From contig NZ_CP192599.1 in the NCBI RefSeq assembly GCF_050632385.1, forward strand, positions 620,001 to 684,000: DNA of 64,000 nucleotides, written 5' to 3'. Both the position numbers and the translations under genes were made by a program. The notes under the pieces were generated by a model that worked only from the letters and a program-made list of their open reading frames with translations, was not told the origin of the DNA and did no database searches. Every line of letters begins with the position of its first letter. The first letter of the stretch is position 1. Source of the stretch: Humitalea sp050632385 (GTDB taxonomy: Bacteria > Pseudomonadota > Alphaproteobacteria > Acetobacterales > Acetobacteraceae). This document shows, one piece after another, positions 10,001-18,494 of the stretch.

Positions 10001-10354
10001 GCGGAAGGGGGCCAGTTCTTCCTCCAGCACCGGGTCGTAGGTGAAGGGGAAGGTTTCGGCCTCAGGCTCCAGGAAGAAGTCGAAGGGGTTGATGGTCGCC
10101 ATGTCGGCGACCAGGTCCACCGTCACGTCGAAATGCGTGACTCTCTCTGGAAAAACAACGCGGGCCAAAAAGTTGCCCTGCGGATCCTGCTGCCAGTTCA
10201 GGAAGTGCGGCTGCGGCTCGATCGTCAGGCTATAGGCCATGATCGGCGTGCGGGCATGCGGCGCGGGGCGCAGCCGGATCGTCTGCGGCCCGAGCGAGAT
10301 CGCGCGGTCGTAGCGGTAGGAGGTCTTGTGCGTCAGCGCGACGTGAAGGGGCAT
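7034..10354 (-). CDS. Large transglutaminase-DUF2126 protein
   Basis: A 1106-residue protein. Residues 1-260 form a transglutaminase-like unit with N-terminal beta domain and triad C180 (KGSCRDSAW), H229 (DLHAWAEVY) and D245 (GLDATSGL). The remaining 800 or so residues match DUF2126 (COG4196), seen in blocks such as RMTMGGEPTFVS, EGYLPPNDDRM and GTGGGNHVVMGG. DUF2126 has been linked by comparative genomics to ATP-grasp/amidoligase chemistry. Length is normal for the family (about 1100). It is the first gene of the cluster running down to 3547. The biochemical role is not established; a peptide-synthesis-and-trimming or peptide-tagging pathway is inferred from domain company. Confidence 0.9.
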   Translation of the reverse strand: MPLHVALTHKTSYRYDRAISLGPQTIRLRPAPHARTPIMAYSLTIEPQPHFLNWQQDPQGNFLARVVFPERVTHFDVTVDLVADMATINPFDFFLEPEAETFPFTYDPVLEEELAPFRRLSPPGPFLKAIIDAVPREKIRTIDMLVALNQMVMERVAYIVRLEPGVWDPEETLGNAKGSCRDSAWVLVQLLRHLGYAARFCSGYLIQLVADEVPLDGPAGPTADFTDLHAWAEVYLPGAGWIGLDATSGLMTGEGHIPLASTPEPQSAAPISGLSDKAEVEFGFEMRVTRIRETPRTTKPYTDRTWSRIKEAGASVDAALNRLGVRMTMGGEPTFVSATDMEAPEWNTDAMGPTKRTMAGRLMRRLAPLWAPGAALHHGMGKLYPGEQLPRWTLSAHWRLDGEPVWTDPALLASDDDTGTATPDDAAAFAAILAERLQVDPTLVIPAHEDIHYYLWREKRLPANVVVEDAKLRDPLERARLAKVFEQGLASPVGSVLPLRRVLDAGQRRWQSGAWFFRDAEDNASPMFLVPGDSPIGLRLPLDSLAWARDASIAAVTESERDPFAPVEPLSSRQMIRDRVGTRGLSPAFRPSAQALPEVGKEEPELVRTALAVESRGGLIHVFCPPLTDPEDWLELVAAIEATAAETGQKIFLEGYLPPNDDRMQDFSITPDPGVIEVNIHPMTSFAEQVERTEQLYEESRQVGLATQKFMMDGRHVGTGGGNHVVMGGATVEESPFLRRPDLLKSLVGFWQNHPSLSFLFSGLFIGPTSQHPRVDEARMDVLNELEIAFSRIKPDQDAPPWMVDRLFRHLLADMTGNTHRTEFCIDKMYSPDGPGGRRGLVEFRAFEMPPHAEMSAAQMLLMRASVAAFWQKPWDRRLVRWGTRLHDEFLLPHYCMADFNDAVAELNSIGAPIDPAWFTPHAEFRFPLVGETTVRDVKMELRTALEPWHVLPEENTAQGTVRYVDSSAERLQVKVDGFVPERHVLAVNGRAVPLSATETAGQFVAGVRFKAWSPPSSLHPTIAAQTPLVFDLFDRWTGRSLGGMSHHVVHPGGRSYEDFPVNANSAEARRRSRFFAFGHTPGPMPEPRVVAGADHPRTLDLRRGA

Positions 10355-10424
10355 CGGGGTTCCGCGACGGTCGTTGTGCCAACGTGTTTAGCCGGGGTCG
10401 ATGGCGAATCTAAGCCCTGATCGT

Positions 10425-10458
10425 GCGCCGCGGCCGGGGTTTGGCCCCGCCGCGGCGC
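10425..10458 (-). terminator. Strong GC hairpin between two minus-strand genes
   Basis: A 14-15 base stem (left arm 10425-10439, right arm 10445-10458, one bulged C, 5-base loop) lies just past the 3' end of the dehydrogenase gene and before the start of the DUF2126 gene. No T-run follows on the minus strand, so it is either a factor-independent terminator of poor quality or an mRNA-stabilising hairpin. Confidence 0.4.
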
Positions 10459-10514
10459 GATGTGACCGCGTTCACCGCAGCGAAGGGGCCGAACCGCTGA
10501 AAGGATGCACAGGC

Positions 10515-11489
10515 TCAATACCCGAGCGTGAGATCCACCGGGAATAGCAGCGGCGCGCCCGCTTCCAGCCGGGCAAAATTCTCCAGCACCAGCCGCGCCA
10601 GGGCCGGGCCGTTCGGGGCGGCGGCGATGTGCGGGGTCACGGTGATGGCCGGATGCGTCCAGAGCGGGCTTTCCGGCGGCAGCGGTTCGGTCGCCATCAC
10701 ATCCAGATGCGCGTGGGAGAGATGTCCGGAGTCGAGGGCCGCGATCAGATCGGCCTCGATCACCTGGCCGCCGCGCGCGGCGGAGACGACCACCGCCCCC
10801 GGGGCCATGGCCGCGAGTTCGGCGGCGCCGACGATGCCGGTGGTTTCCGGCGTCAGCGGCAGCAGCACGACCAGGGCGGACAGCCCGGCGAGGAAGTCCG
10901 GCAGGCTGTCCCGCCCCGCGAAGGTTGCGACACCGGGCACCGATTTTTCCCCGCGCGACCAGCCACGCACGGCGAACCCCAGCCGCAGCGCCACATCGGC
11001 CAGGCCCATCCCCAGCGCGCCCAGCCCCATGATCCCGACCGGCCAGGTGCCGGCGTCGCGCTGCGGCAGGCGCTTCCAGACCTTCTCCCGCTGGAGGCGG
11101 TCGTAGGTCCGGTGGTCGCGCAATTCGCGCAGTAGCGCATGCAGGCAATGCTGTGCCATGCCCTGCGTCACCTCATCGGCCACGACCCGCGCCATGGGCA
11201 AATGCCGTGGCAGGTCGGGCACCGCCAGCATGTGGTTCACCCCGGCCCCGGTGCCGTGCAGCAGGCGCAGATGCGGCAGGCTGGCGAAGATGTCCCTGGG
11301 CGGGCGGAAGGCCACGATGCAGCCGATCTGTTCGGCCATGGGCGCGTCGGGGGCGGCGAGTTCGGGATACAGGTACACGCGGCGGTCGCCGGATTGGGCG
11401 AGGAAGGCGGCGTGCATCGCGTCCTTGTCGGCCGGCATCGGGCAGATCAGCACGCCGCGGGGGGTTTGGGTCTCGGTCACTTTTGGCAT
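10515..11489 (-). CDS. D-2-hydroxyacid dehydrogenase, glyoxylate/hydroxypyruvate reductase A type
   Basis: A 324-residue NAD(P)-dependent cytosolic oxidoreductase. The Rossmann motif GIMGLGALGMGLADVA lies near residues 152-167. The catalytic Arg (SAARGGQVI), Glu (ATEPLPPESPLW) and His (TPHIAA) are in family order. It resembles E. coli GhrA, which reduces glyoxylate and hydroxypyruvate, but substrate cannot be fixed from sequence. The start ATG at 11489 gives a normal family length. It stands alone: 160 bases separate it from the next minus-strand gene and 318 bases from the divergent ABC transporter operon. Confidence 0.88.
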   Translation of the reverse strand: MPKVTETQTPRGVLICPMPADKDAMHAAFLAQSGDRRVYLYPELAAPDAPMAEQIGCIVAFRPPRDIFASLPHLRLLHGTGAGVNHMLAVPDLPRHLPMARVVADEVTQGMAQHCLHALLRELRDHRTYDRLQREKVWKRLPQRDAGTWPVGIMGLGALGMGLADVALRLGFAVRGWSRGEKSVPGVATFAGRDSLPDFLAGLSALVVLLPLTPETTGIVGAAELAAMAPGAVVVSAARGGQVIEADLIAALDSGHLSHAHLDVMATEPLPPESPLWTHPAITVTPHIAAAPNGPALARLVLENFARLEAGAPLLFPVDLTLGY

Positions 11490-11807
11490 CCCTGTGGCAT
11501 GGCCATGGTTCTACCGGCTGCGAGGCGGACGTCACCCCGGCAGGGCCAGAAAACCGGGGGGGCCAGAAAAGCGGGCCACCGGCCGCGGCCCTGCGCAGGC
11601 AGGCATGCCATGGAGGTGACTTGACCCGGATGACCGCGCGGGATCGTCTGCGTGGATGGATCCGCCGCGCCGGATGCCATGCGGGGGAAAACATCGGCGC
11701 ATTGCGCCCGTCCTGTCACGATCGGCACACCAGGATGCTGACGCATCTGGATGTGACCGACGCTTTCCACCGCCATGCATGGCCGCGCCTGGCCAAGGAA
11801 CCCCGTC
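11490..11807. other. Divergent intergenic region
   Basis: 318 bases between the dehydrogenase and the amino acid ABC operon, presumably holding both promoters. A GGAGGTGA ribosome-binding-like site at 11612-11619 precedes a 62-codon frame (11630-11818) that ends inside the next gene; its composition is unremarkable and I do not call it. No convincing operator, riboswitch or RNA gene was seen. Confidence 0.5.
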
Positions 11808-12575
11808 ATGCCGCTTGACCGCCGTCGCCTGCTGACCGCCGCCGCCCTGCTGCCTTTCGCGGTCCATGCCCAGGCCGGTCCGCCAACCGCGGCGCAGATC
11901 CGGCAACAGGGATATTTGCGGATCGCCACCACCGGGGCGAATGCGCCCTATACCTTCGTCGGGCCGGACAATGTCCTGACCGGCTTCGACATCGACTGGT
12001 CGCGCGCGATCTGCGCCGGCTTGGGGGTGGAGGCCCGGTTTTCCCGCCTGGAATGGCGCGGCATTCTGCCGGGGCTGCTGGCCGGGCAGTTCGACGCGGT
12101 GATGAGCGCCGTGCGCATCACCCCGGAACGCGAGGCCGCCTTCACCCTGTCCGCACCCTATGGTTCGGATGACGTCGTGGTGATCGTGCCGACCCGCAAC
12201 ACCAGTGTGCGGGAGATCGAGGATCTGCGCGGGCTGACCGTCGCCGCCGCGGCCGGCAGCGTGCAGGAACAGGTGGCGCGGGAGTTGGCGAATGCCGGCA
12301 CGCTGCGCGCCTACCCCGGCCTGCCGGATATCATGCTGGAGATGCGGACGGGCCGGGTCGATGCGGCGGTGGTCGGGCGCGGCGGGGCGGCGCATGCGAT
12401 CCGCACGACGCAGGCGCCCTTGACGATCGTCGGCCGCGCGCTGCGCCCCGGCCCCCTGGGCATGGTGCTGCCGCCTGGCAGCACCGACCTGGTGGCGGCG
12501 GTGAACGCCGTGATCGCGGCGAGAATCGCCGATGGCACGCAGGCCCGGCTGTTCGCGCAGTGGTTCGCCGCTTGA
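11808..12575 (+). CDS. Polar amino acid ABC transporter, periplasmic binding protein
   Basis: A 255-residue family 3 solute-binding protein. The signal peptide is MPLDRRRLLTAAALLPFAV..., with an RR pair and cleavage near AQA; Sec or Tat export is possible. The mature part opens with QGYLRIATTGANAPYTFVG and has the family block FDIDWSRAICAGLGVE. The ATG at 11808 was chosen over an upstream ATG at 11775 because it starts the signal peptide and is preceded by AAGGAA at 11795-11800. It is the first gene of a three-gene importer operon and overlaps the permease gene. The ligand is probably an amino acid or related small cation or acid. Confidence 0.9.
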   Translation: MPLDRRRLLTAAALLPFAVHAQAGPPTAAQIRQQGYLRIATTGANAPYTFVGPDNVLTGFDIDWSRAICAGLGVEARFSRLEWRGILPGLLAGQFDAVMSAVRITPEREAAFTLSAPYGSDDVVVIVPTRNTSVREIEDLRGLTVAAAAGSVQEQVARELANAGTLRAYPGLPDIMLEMRTGRVDAAVVGRGGAAHAIRTTQAPLTIVGRALRPGPLGMVLPPGSTDLVAAVNAVIAARIADGTQARLFAQWFAA

Positions 12576-13231
12576 TAGATTGGGATTTTGTCGGGACCTA
12601 TGGGCCGCATCTGGTCCGGGCCTGCTGGATCACCATCACCATCAGTGCCGCGTCGCTGGTGCTGGCGACGGCGATGGGATTGGGCGTGGCGCTGCTGCGC
12701 ATGTCGCGCAACCCGGCGCTGGCGGGGGCGGGCTGGACGTTCATCTGGCTGGTGCGGGGCACGCCACTGCTGCTGCAATTGTTTGCCGTCTATTACGCGC
12801 TGCCGGCGACGGGGCTGCGGCTGGGGCCGTGGGAGAGCGGGATCCTGGCGCTGTCGCTGAACTCCGCCGCCTATTTCGCCGAGATCTTTCGCGGCGCGAT
12901 CAAGTCGGTGCCGCTGGGCCAGGCGGAGGCCGCCTATGCGGTCGGCATGGTGCCCGCCCAGGCGATGCGGCGGATCGTGCTGCCGCTGGCGTTTCGCCCG
13001 GCGCTGCCGCCCTATGTCGGGCAGTCCACGACCCTGGTGAAGAATTCGTCGCTGGTGTCGGTGATCTCGGTGCCCGATCTGATGCTGACGGCGCAGAGCA
13101 TCTATTCATCCACCTACAAGGTGGTGGAGGTGCTGGTGATGACCGGCATCCTCTATCTGCTGATGACCACGGTGTTGCAGGTGGCGCAGACCATGCTGGA
13201 AAAGCGCCTGTCGTATTACAGCGTCAAATGA
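12560..13231 (+). CDS. Polar amino acid ABC transporter permease
   Basis: A 223-residue HisM/GlnP-type permease with about five membrane segments. The ABC-docking EAA loop is recognisable as VPLGQAEAAYAVGMVPAQAM and the helix before it as LNSAAYFAEIFRGAI. The GTG at 12560 overlaps the binding-protein gene by 16 bases; a TTG at 12572 is an alternative start. The 3' end overlaps the ATPase gene by four bases (ATGA), so the operon is translationally coupled. A single permease gene implies a homodimeric channel. Confidence 0.92.
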   Translation: MVRRLIDWDFVGTYGPHLVRACWITITISAASLVLATAMGLGVALLRMSRNPALAGAGWTFIWLVRGTPLLLQLFAVYYALPATGLRLGPWESGILALSLNSAAYFAEIFRGAIKSVPLGQAEAAYAVGMVPAQAMRRIVLPLAFRPALPPYVGQSTTLVKNSSLVSVISVPDLMLTAQSIYSSTYKVVEVLVMTGILYLLMTTVLQVAQTMLEKRLSYYSVK

Positions 13232-13974
13232 ACGCACCGGTCGTTTCCATCCAGGGCGTGAGCAAGTCCTTCGGCGCGCATCAGGTCCTGCGCGACGTGA
13301 CCCTGGACGTGGCGGAGGGGGAGGTCGTCGCCGTTATCGGCCCATCGGGTGCGGGCAAATCGACGCTGTTGCGCTGCGTGAACCAGTTGGAACGGCATGA
13401 TTCCGGGACCATCCTGATCGATGGCGCCCCGATCGGGCCGGGTTTGCGCAAACGCGCATTGGCCAGGCTGCGGGCGCGGGTCGGGATGGTGTTCCAGTCC
13501 TTCAACCTGTGGCCGCATTTTTCCGCGCTGGGCAATGTGATGGAAGGCCCGGTGACGGTGCTGGGCCTGCCGAAAGCCGAGGCGCGCGACCGCGCCGCCG
13601 CCCTGCTGGAACGGGTGGGGCTGGCCGACCACGCGCAAAAATATCCGGCGCAATTGTCGGGTGGGCAGCAGCAACGCGTCGCCATCGCGCGCGCACTGGC
13701 GATGTCCCCACGGGTGATGCTGTTCGACGAGGCGACCAGCGCGCTGGACCCCGAACTGGTGGGCGAAGTCCTGGCGGTGATGGAAGCCCTGGCCCGCGAT
13801 GGCATGACCATGCTGGTGGTCACGCATGAGATGGGTTTTGCCAGGCACATCGCCCGCCGCGTGGTGCTGATGGCCGAAGGGCGCGTTATCGAAGCGGGTG
13901 CGCCCGGTGCCTTTTTCGACAACCCCCAGGAAGACCGCAGCCGCGTCTTCCTGGCCCGCGTGCTGTCGTCATAG
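13228..13974 (+). CDS. Polar amino acid ABC transporter ATP-binding protein
   Basis: A 248-residue ATPase of the GlnQ/HisP group. Walker A is GPSGAGKST (about residues 38-46), the Q-loop follows at MVFQSFNLWPH, the signature is LSGGQQQRVAIARAL, Walker B is VMLFDEATSALDP, and the H-loop is VVTHEMGFA. The ATG at 13228 overlaps the permease stop. The end overlaps the convergent adenine deaminase gene by six bases. It completes the only full transporter in this window. Confidence 0.95.
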   Translation: MNAPVVSIQGVSKSFGAHQVLRDVTLDVAEGEVVAVIGPSGAGKSTLLRCVNQLERHDSGTILIDGAPIGPGLRKRALARLRARVGMVFQSFNLWPHFSALGNVMEGPVTVLGLPKAEARDRAAALLERVGLADHAQKYPAQLSGGQQQRVAIARALAMSPRVMLFDEATSALDPELVGEVLAVMEALARDGMTMLVVTHEMGFARHIARRVVLMAEGRVIEAGAPGAFFDNPQEDRSRVFLARVLSS

Positions 13975-15681
13975 CGGCAGCGCGGGGTCGATCACCCGCC
14001 CCGTCGCCACATCGGCGATGCCAAGGTCGGTCAGATGCGGGCCGGGGTTGCAGGCGAGCGACACGGCGGTCAGCCCGCGGAAGATCCTGAAGGGCGGCGC
14101 CCAGTCCACCGTCCGGTCGGCGGCATCGCGCAGGGCGGCGAAGGCGCGGGCGGTTTCGGGCGCGGGGGTTTCGGCCAGCAGCCCGGCGATGGGCAGGGGC
14201 AGCACGGTCAGGCGGCCATCAGGCTCCATCACCGCCATGCCGCCGCCGGCCGCGATCAGCGCATTGGCGGCGATCGCCATCAGGGCCGGGTCGCGCCCAA
14301 ACACCATCAGGTTGTGGCTGTCATGGGAGATGGTGGTCGCCACCGCGCCATGGATTTCGCCCCAGCCGGAGGCCAGCGCCACCTGTGGCGTTGGATCGGC
14401 GCGGCCGTGGCGATGGATCGCGGCCAGCAGGGAATGGCCGGGCGGCACCATGGCGATGCCGTCCTGCGTTGCGACGTCGATGCTATCCCAGGTGGTGAAG
14501 CGCGTGCCGCCGACGACTGGCAGGGCGCCTGCGCCCTTGGGGCGCAGCGACAGGGCTTCGGGGGTCAGCGGCGCCAGGCGCATCGTGTCGCGCAAGCCGG
14601 CGGGTGGGCGTGGCGCCTCGGCCGTGGCGGGCAGGCCCGCGGCGTAGCAGCGCGCGACGGTGACGTTGTGCAGGTCGGACAGGACCACGATATCGGCCGC
14701 GCGTCCGGCGGACAGCAGGCCGATGTCGTCGCGCTTCAGGCGCAAGGCCGCGTGCAGGGTCGCGCAACGCAGCGCCAGCATCGGCGGCATGCCGCGCGCG
14801 ATCACCCGGGCGATGGTGTCGCGCAAGCCGCCCTTGGCGACGAGTTCATCGGGAAAGACATCATCGGTGCAGAGCACCAGGGTCGCCGGAAACACCGGCA
14901 GCGCCATCACCGCCGCCACGGCCTCGGGCAGCAGGTAATCGTGGCTGCCGCGCAATTCGACCGTCAGCCCGGCACGGAGTTTTTCCACGATATCGGCGGC
15001 GGAGGTGATCTCGTGGTCCGAGGTCACGCCCGATGCCGCATAGGCTTGCAGGTCGGCGCCCGCCAGGCCGCGCGCATGGCCCTGCACGTTCTGGCCCGCC
15101 GCCATGCCGGCGGCGACGATGCCCGCCATGCGGGGCGCGGCATCCAGGACGCCCGCCATGTCCATGACCTCGGCCACGCCGAAGACGCCGTCCCAGCGCA
15201 GCATCTCGGCCATCTCGGCCGGGCCGATCTCGGCGCCCGCGACCTCCAGCCCCGGGGCGGATGGCACGCAGGAGGGGGCGGCGATGATCGTGCGCAGGCT
15301 CAAGCCGCGCGCCGCGTCGCGCGCCCAGCGCACGCCGTCCAGCCCCGCGACATTGGCCAGTTCATGCGGGTCCCAGACGCAGGTCGTCGTGCCGGCGGGC
15401 ACCACGACCGAGGCATAATCCGCTGGTGTCATCAGCGAGGATTCGTAATGCAGGTGGCTGTCGATGAACCCCGGCGCCAGCACCATGCCCGCGACATCGT
15501 CGATGATCGCGGCATCTTTTCGCGCGCCCGGCGGATGCACGCTGGCGATCAGCCCGCCGACGATGCCGATATCGGCCGCGCGCAATTCGCCGGTCGCGAC
15601 ATCGGCCAGGGTGCCGCCGGCCAGCAGCCGGTCGAAGGGGGCCAGGCCCCGCGCCGCGGCGATGGCGCGCGCGCGGGTCAC
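13969..15681 (-). CDS. ade: Adenine deaminase
   Basis: Amidohydrolase-superfamily enzyme converting adenine to hypoxanthine and ammonia (purine salvage or nitrogen release). The 570-residue length is normal. Metal-binding H76-x-H78 is seen in GFIDSHLHYESS, followed by family blocks VVPAGTTTCVWDPHE, NVQGHARG, VTSDHEI, ELRGSHDY and CTDDVFPDEL. The gene is downstream of, and overlaps by four bases (15678-15681), a peptide-type solute-binding protein on the same strand. Nearby nucleoside hydrolase and cyclic amidohydrolase genes support a nucleobase-catabolic role. Confidence 0.93.
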   Translation of the reverse strand: MTRARAIAAARGLAPFDRLLAGGTLADVATGELRAADIGIVGGLIASVHPPGARKDAAIIDDVAGMVLAPGFIDSHLHYESSLMTPADYASVVVPAGTTTCVWDPHELANVAGLDGVRWARDAARGLSLRTIIAAPSCVPSAPGLEVAGAEIGPAEMAEMLRWDGVFGVAEVMDMAGVLDAAPRMAGIVAAGMAAGQNVQGHARGLAGADLQAYAASGVTSDHEITSAADIVEKLRAGLTVELRGSHDYLLPEAVAAVMALPVFPATLVLCTDDVFPDELVAKGGLRDTIARVIARGMPPMLALRCATLHAALRLKRDDIGLLSAGRAADIVVLSDLHNVTVARCYAAGLPATAEAPRPPAGLRDTMRLAPLTPEALSLRPKGAGALPVVGGTRFTTWDSIDVATQDGIAMVPPGHSLLAAIHRHGRADPTPQVALASGWGEIHGAVATTISHDSHNLMVFGRDPALMAIAANALIAAGGGMAVMEPDGRLTVLPLPIAGLLAETPAPETARAFAALRDAADRTVDWAPPFRIFRGLTAVSLACNPGPHLTDLGIADVATGRVIDPALPL

Positions 15682-17252
15682 GGCGCGCGGGTGGCGCTGG
15701 TCGCCAAGGTCATCTCGTCGGTCCGCGCCTCGTAGCCGATGCCGCGCTTCATGGCCCAGGTGTTCACCTGGAAATACAGCGGGATCAGCGCCGTCTCGTC
15801 GGCCAGGGCCATGCGGGTCGCCTGTTGGGTCAGGCGCGACCGTTCGGCATCATCCATCGTGGTGCGTGCCTGCTGGATGATCGCGTCGATGGCCGGGTTG
15901 CTGAAGCGCCCGCGATTGGCGGTGCCGAGGCCGAGGGCCGTGTCCCAGGTGTGGATCTGGGTTTCCAGCATCCCCAGCACCTCGGGGTTGGGCGAGAAGC
16001 CCGCCAGGTTCACGGAATAGCGCAGTTGCGCCGCCTCGGTCAGCCAGGGGCCGCGCGGCTTGGTTTCGACCGAGGCCAGCAGCCCCGCCCGCGTCCACAT
16101 CTGCGCCAGGGCCTGCACCACCTGTTCGTCGTTCATGTAGCGGTCGTTCGGCCCGTTGATCTGGACGGCAAAGCCCTGCGGAAAACCCGCCTCGGCCAGC
16201 AGGCGCCGCGCCTGGTCCAGGTCGAAGGGGTCCGGGCGCAAATCGGGCGAGGTGCCGAAATACCCGGGCGGGCCAAGGTCGCCCGCCGCCAGCGCCTGGC
16301 CCTGCAAGGTGCGGGAGACGATGGCATCGCGGTTGATCGCCAGGGACAAGGCCCGCCGCACGCGCCGGTCGCGCAGCGGGTTCGCCAGCGCCGAGCCATC
16401 CCGCGCACGGATATGCGGCGTGGTCTCGCGGTCGCTGTCCAGGGTCAGGAAGATCAGCCGGTTGGACGGGCTTTCCGCGACGGCAAACCGCGCATCGCCG
16501 CGAAACCGGGCGAATTGGTCGGGCGGCACGATCTCGATCAGATCCACATCGCCGGCCTGGAGGGCCGCGACGCGGGCGCCCGCATTGGCGATAGGTCGGA
16601 ATTCGGCGCGAGCAAAGGCGGGCGCGGTTCCGGCAAAGCCGTCGTTGCGGGCCATGACGGCGATGCCGCCCGGCTGCCAGGAGACGTGGCGGTAGGGGCC
16701 GGTGCCGATCATCGCCCGGCCGGCATTGTAGTCGGCGGTGGTCGCGCCCTCGCCATGGCGCTTGCTGACGATCATGACCAGCGACAGGTAATTGGCCAGC
16801 AGCGGCGTCGGCGCATGGGTGCGGATGCGCAGGGTGCGGGCGTCCACCGCCTCGACCCCCGCCACGGGGCGGGTATAGGCGCGCAGGGAGGAGGGCGAAT
16901 TGGGGACATCGCCGGCCCGCTGGATGCTGAAGGCGACATCATCGACTGTCACGGGCGCGCCATCATGGAAGCGCGCCCGGTCGTCCAGGGTGAATTCCCA
17001 GGTCAGCGGATCGACGATCCGCCAGGACGATGCCAGCGACGGCCGCAGCACCTGGCGTGCGTCCTGTTCCACCAGCGGCTGGAACCAGTGCCGGGCAAAG
17101 GCGAAGTTGGTGATGATGCTGGCGAAATGCGGGTCCAGGCTGGTGGTCGTCGCCTCGATGCCGATGCGCAGGGTTTCGGCGGGCGGAGCCGCCTGATTCT
17201 GGGCCAGGGCGGGGCTTGCGAAAATCGTGGCGGCGAGCAGGAAGCGGCGCAT
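15678..17252 (-). CDS. Peptide/nickel-type ABC transporter substrate-binding protein
   Basis: A 524-residue family 5 periplasmic binding protein. The signal peptide is MRRFLLAATIFASPALAQ (about 18 residues). Typical blocks follow: LRIGIEATTTSLDPH, FTLDDRARFHDGAPVT and RRVRRALSLAINRDAIV. The ATG at 17252 was chosen because the signal peptide starts there; the open frame further upstream is antisense to the M20 gene. No permease or ATPase gene is nearby, so it must work with components encoded elsewhere. Its four-base overlap with ade suggests the ligand may be a nucleobase- or nucleoside-like compound, but that is inference. Confidence 0.9.
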   Translation of the reverse strand: MRRFLLAATIFASPALAQNQAAPPAETLRIGIEATTTSLDPHFASIITNFAFARHWFQPLVEQDARQVLRPSLASSWRIVDPLTWEFTLDDRARFHDGAPVTVDDVAFSIQRAGDVPNSPSSLRAYTRPVAGVEAVDARTLRIRTHAPTPLLANYLSLVMIVSKRHGEGATTADYNAGRAMIGTGPYRHVSWQPGGIAVMARNDGFAGTAPAFARAEFRPIANAGARVAALQAGDVDLIEIVPPDQFARFRGDARFAVAESPSNRLIFLTLDSDRETTPHIRARDGSALANPLRDRRVRRALSLAINRDAIVSRTLQGQALAAGDLGPPGYFGTSPDLRPDPFDLDQARRLLAEAGFPQGFAVQINGPNDRYMNDEQVVQALAQMWTRAGLLASVETKPRGPWLTEAAQLRYSVNLAGFSPNPEVLGMLETQIHTWDTALGLGTANRGRFSNPAIDAIIQQARTTMDDAERSRLTQQATRMALADETALIPLYFQVNTWAMKRGIGYEARTDEMTLATSATRAP

Positions 17253-17297
17253 GGGGGACCCTCGCGGAAGTGCCGCGAAACTGCCACCATTGGCCCC

Positions 17298-18494
17298 ATG
17301 TCGCAACGCAACACCCCCGATGCCCTGGCCCCGCTGGTCCCCGCCATGACCGCCTGGCGGCGCGACATCCACGCCCATCCCGAACTGGGTTTCGAGGAAA
17401 CGCGCACCGCCGCCCTGGTCGCCGCCGAATTGCGCGCCGCCGGGATCGCGGTGACAGAAGGCATCGCCGGCACCGGCGTGGTCGGCACCATCACCGGCCG
17501 CCCCGGCAACCGCTCCATCGGGCTGCGCGCCGACATGGATGCGCTGGCGATGCAGGAGGTCACGGGGGCGGATTACGCCAGCACCGTCCCGGGCAAAATG
17601 CACGCCTGCGGGCATGATGGGCATACCGCCATGCTGTTGGGCGCGGCGAAGCATCTGGCCGCCAATCGCGACGGGTTTTCCGGCACCGTCCACCTGATCT
17701 TCCAGCCGGCCGAGGAAAGCCTGGGCGGCGCGATGCGCATGATCGAGGAGGGGCTGTTCGACCGCTTCCCCGTCGATGCCGTCTATGGGTTGCACAATTT
17801 GCCGGGCCTGCCGCTCGGCACCATCGCCGTGCCCAAGGGGCCGGTGCTGGCCAGCAGCGATACCTGGGAGGTGGTTTTTACCGGCCGCGGCAGCCACGGC
17901 GCCAAGCCGCACCAGGGCACCGACGCGACCCTGGCGGCGGCGCAGTTCATCACCGCCCTGCACACCATCGTTTCGCGCGACCTGGACCCGCTGCGGACCG
18001 CGGTCGCCTCGGTCGGGCATATGGCGGCCGGGTCGGCGCGGGCGCCGAATGTGATCCCGTCCGAGGTGCATTTGGCCGGCACCGCCCGGGCGCTCGCCGC
18101 CCCCGAACGCGACCTGTTGGAACGCCGCATCGGGGAGATCGCGCAAGGCTGCGCCGCGATGCTGAACGTCGCCTGCGCCTATCGCTACATCCGCCGCCTG
18201 CCGCCCACGGTGAACCACGCGGCCCAGGCCGCCATCGCGCATCGCGCGGCGGTCCTGGGGCTGGGGGCCGAGAATGCCCGCGACGACCACCCGCCGATCA
18301 CGGCCGGCGAGGATTTCGCCGAAATGCTGCTGGCCCGCCCCGGCGTCTATGCCTGGCTCGGCACCGGCGATCCCCCGCATCCGGATGGCCAGCACCACAA
18401 CCCGCACTTCGATTTCGTCGATGCGGCGCTGGCGCATGGCGCGGCCTGGTGGTGTTCGGTGGTCGAGGCGGAACTGGGGCAGGAGGCAGTCTGA
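17298..18494 (+). CDS. M20 family metallo-amidohydrolase (hippurate hydrolase-like)
   Basis: A 398-residue zinc/manganese amidohydrolase of the aminoacylase/hippuricase/carboxypeptidase Ss1 group. Metal-binding residues are visible in MHACGHDGHTAML (C104, H106), FQPAEE (E139, E140), GLHNLPGLPLG and, near the C-terminus, the final His of NPHFDF. It cleaves the amide bond of N-acyl amino acids or similar compounds. It is divergent from the solute-binding protein gene (45 bases apart) and overlaps the next small gene by one base. The context suggests a role in releasing nitrogen from amides; the exact substrate is unknown. Confidence 0.9.
   Translation: MSQRNTPDALAPLVPAMTAWRRDIHAHPELGFEETRTAALVAAELRAAGIAVTEGIAGTGVVGTITGRPGNRSIGLRADMDALAMQEVTGADYASTVPGKMHACGHDGHTAMLLGAAKHLAANRDGFSGTVHLIFQPAEESLGGAMRMIEEGLFDRFPVDAVYGLHNLPGLPLGTIAVPKGPVLASSDTWEVVFTGRGSHGAKPHQGTDATLAAAQFITALHTIVSRDLDPLRTAVASVGHMAAGSARAPNVIPSEVHLAGTARALAAPERDLLERRIGEIAQGCAAMLNVACAYRYIRRLPPTVNHAAQAAIAHRAAVLGLGAENARDDHPPITAGEDFAEMLLARPGVYAWLGTGDPPHPDGQHHNPHFDFVDAALAHGAAWWCSVVEAELGQEAV

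Noticed and set aside
2668..10420. Very long open frames on the plus strand (for example 2668-4800, 5058-7070 and 8408-10420)
   Set aside because: They are antisense to well-supported minus-strand genes, have arginine/glutamine/alanine-rich translations without motifs, and result from the high GC content at third positions.
10515..11489. Naming the dehydrogenase ghrA outright
   Set aside because: The family has many substrates and the sequence alone does not fix glyoxylate or hydroxypyruvate.
11630..11818. 62-codon frame preceded by GGAGGTGA
   Set aside because: It ends inside the next gene's start, shows no recognisable domain, and its spacing to the RBS is long. It could be a leader peptide, but nothing else supports that.
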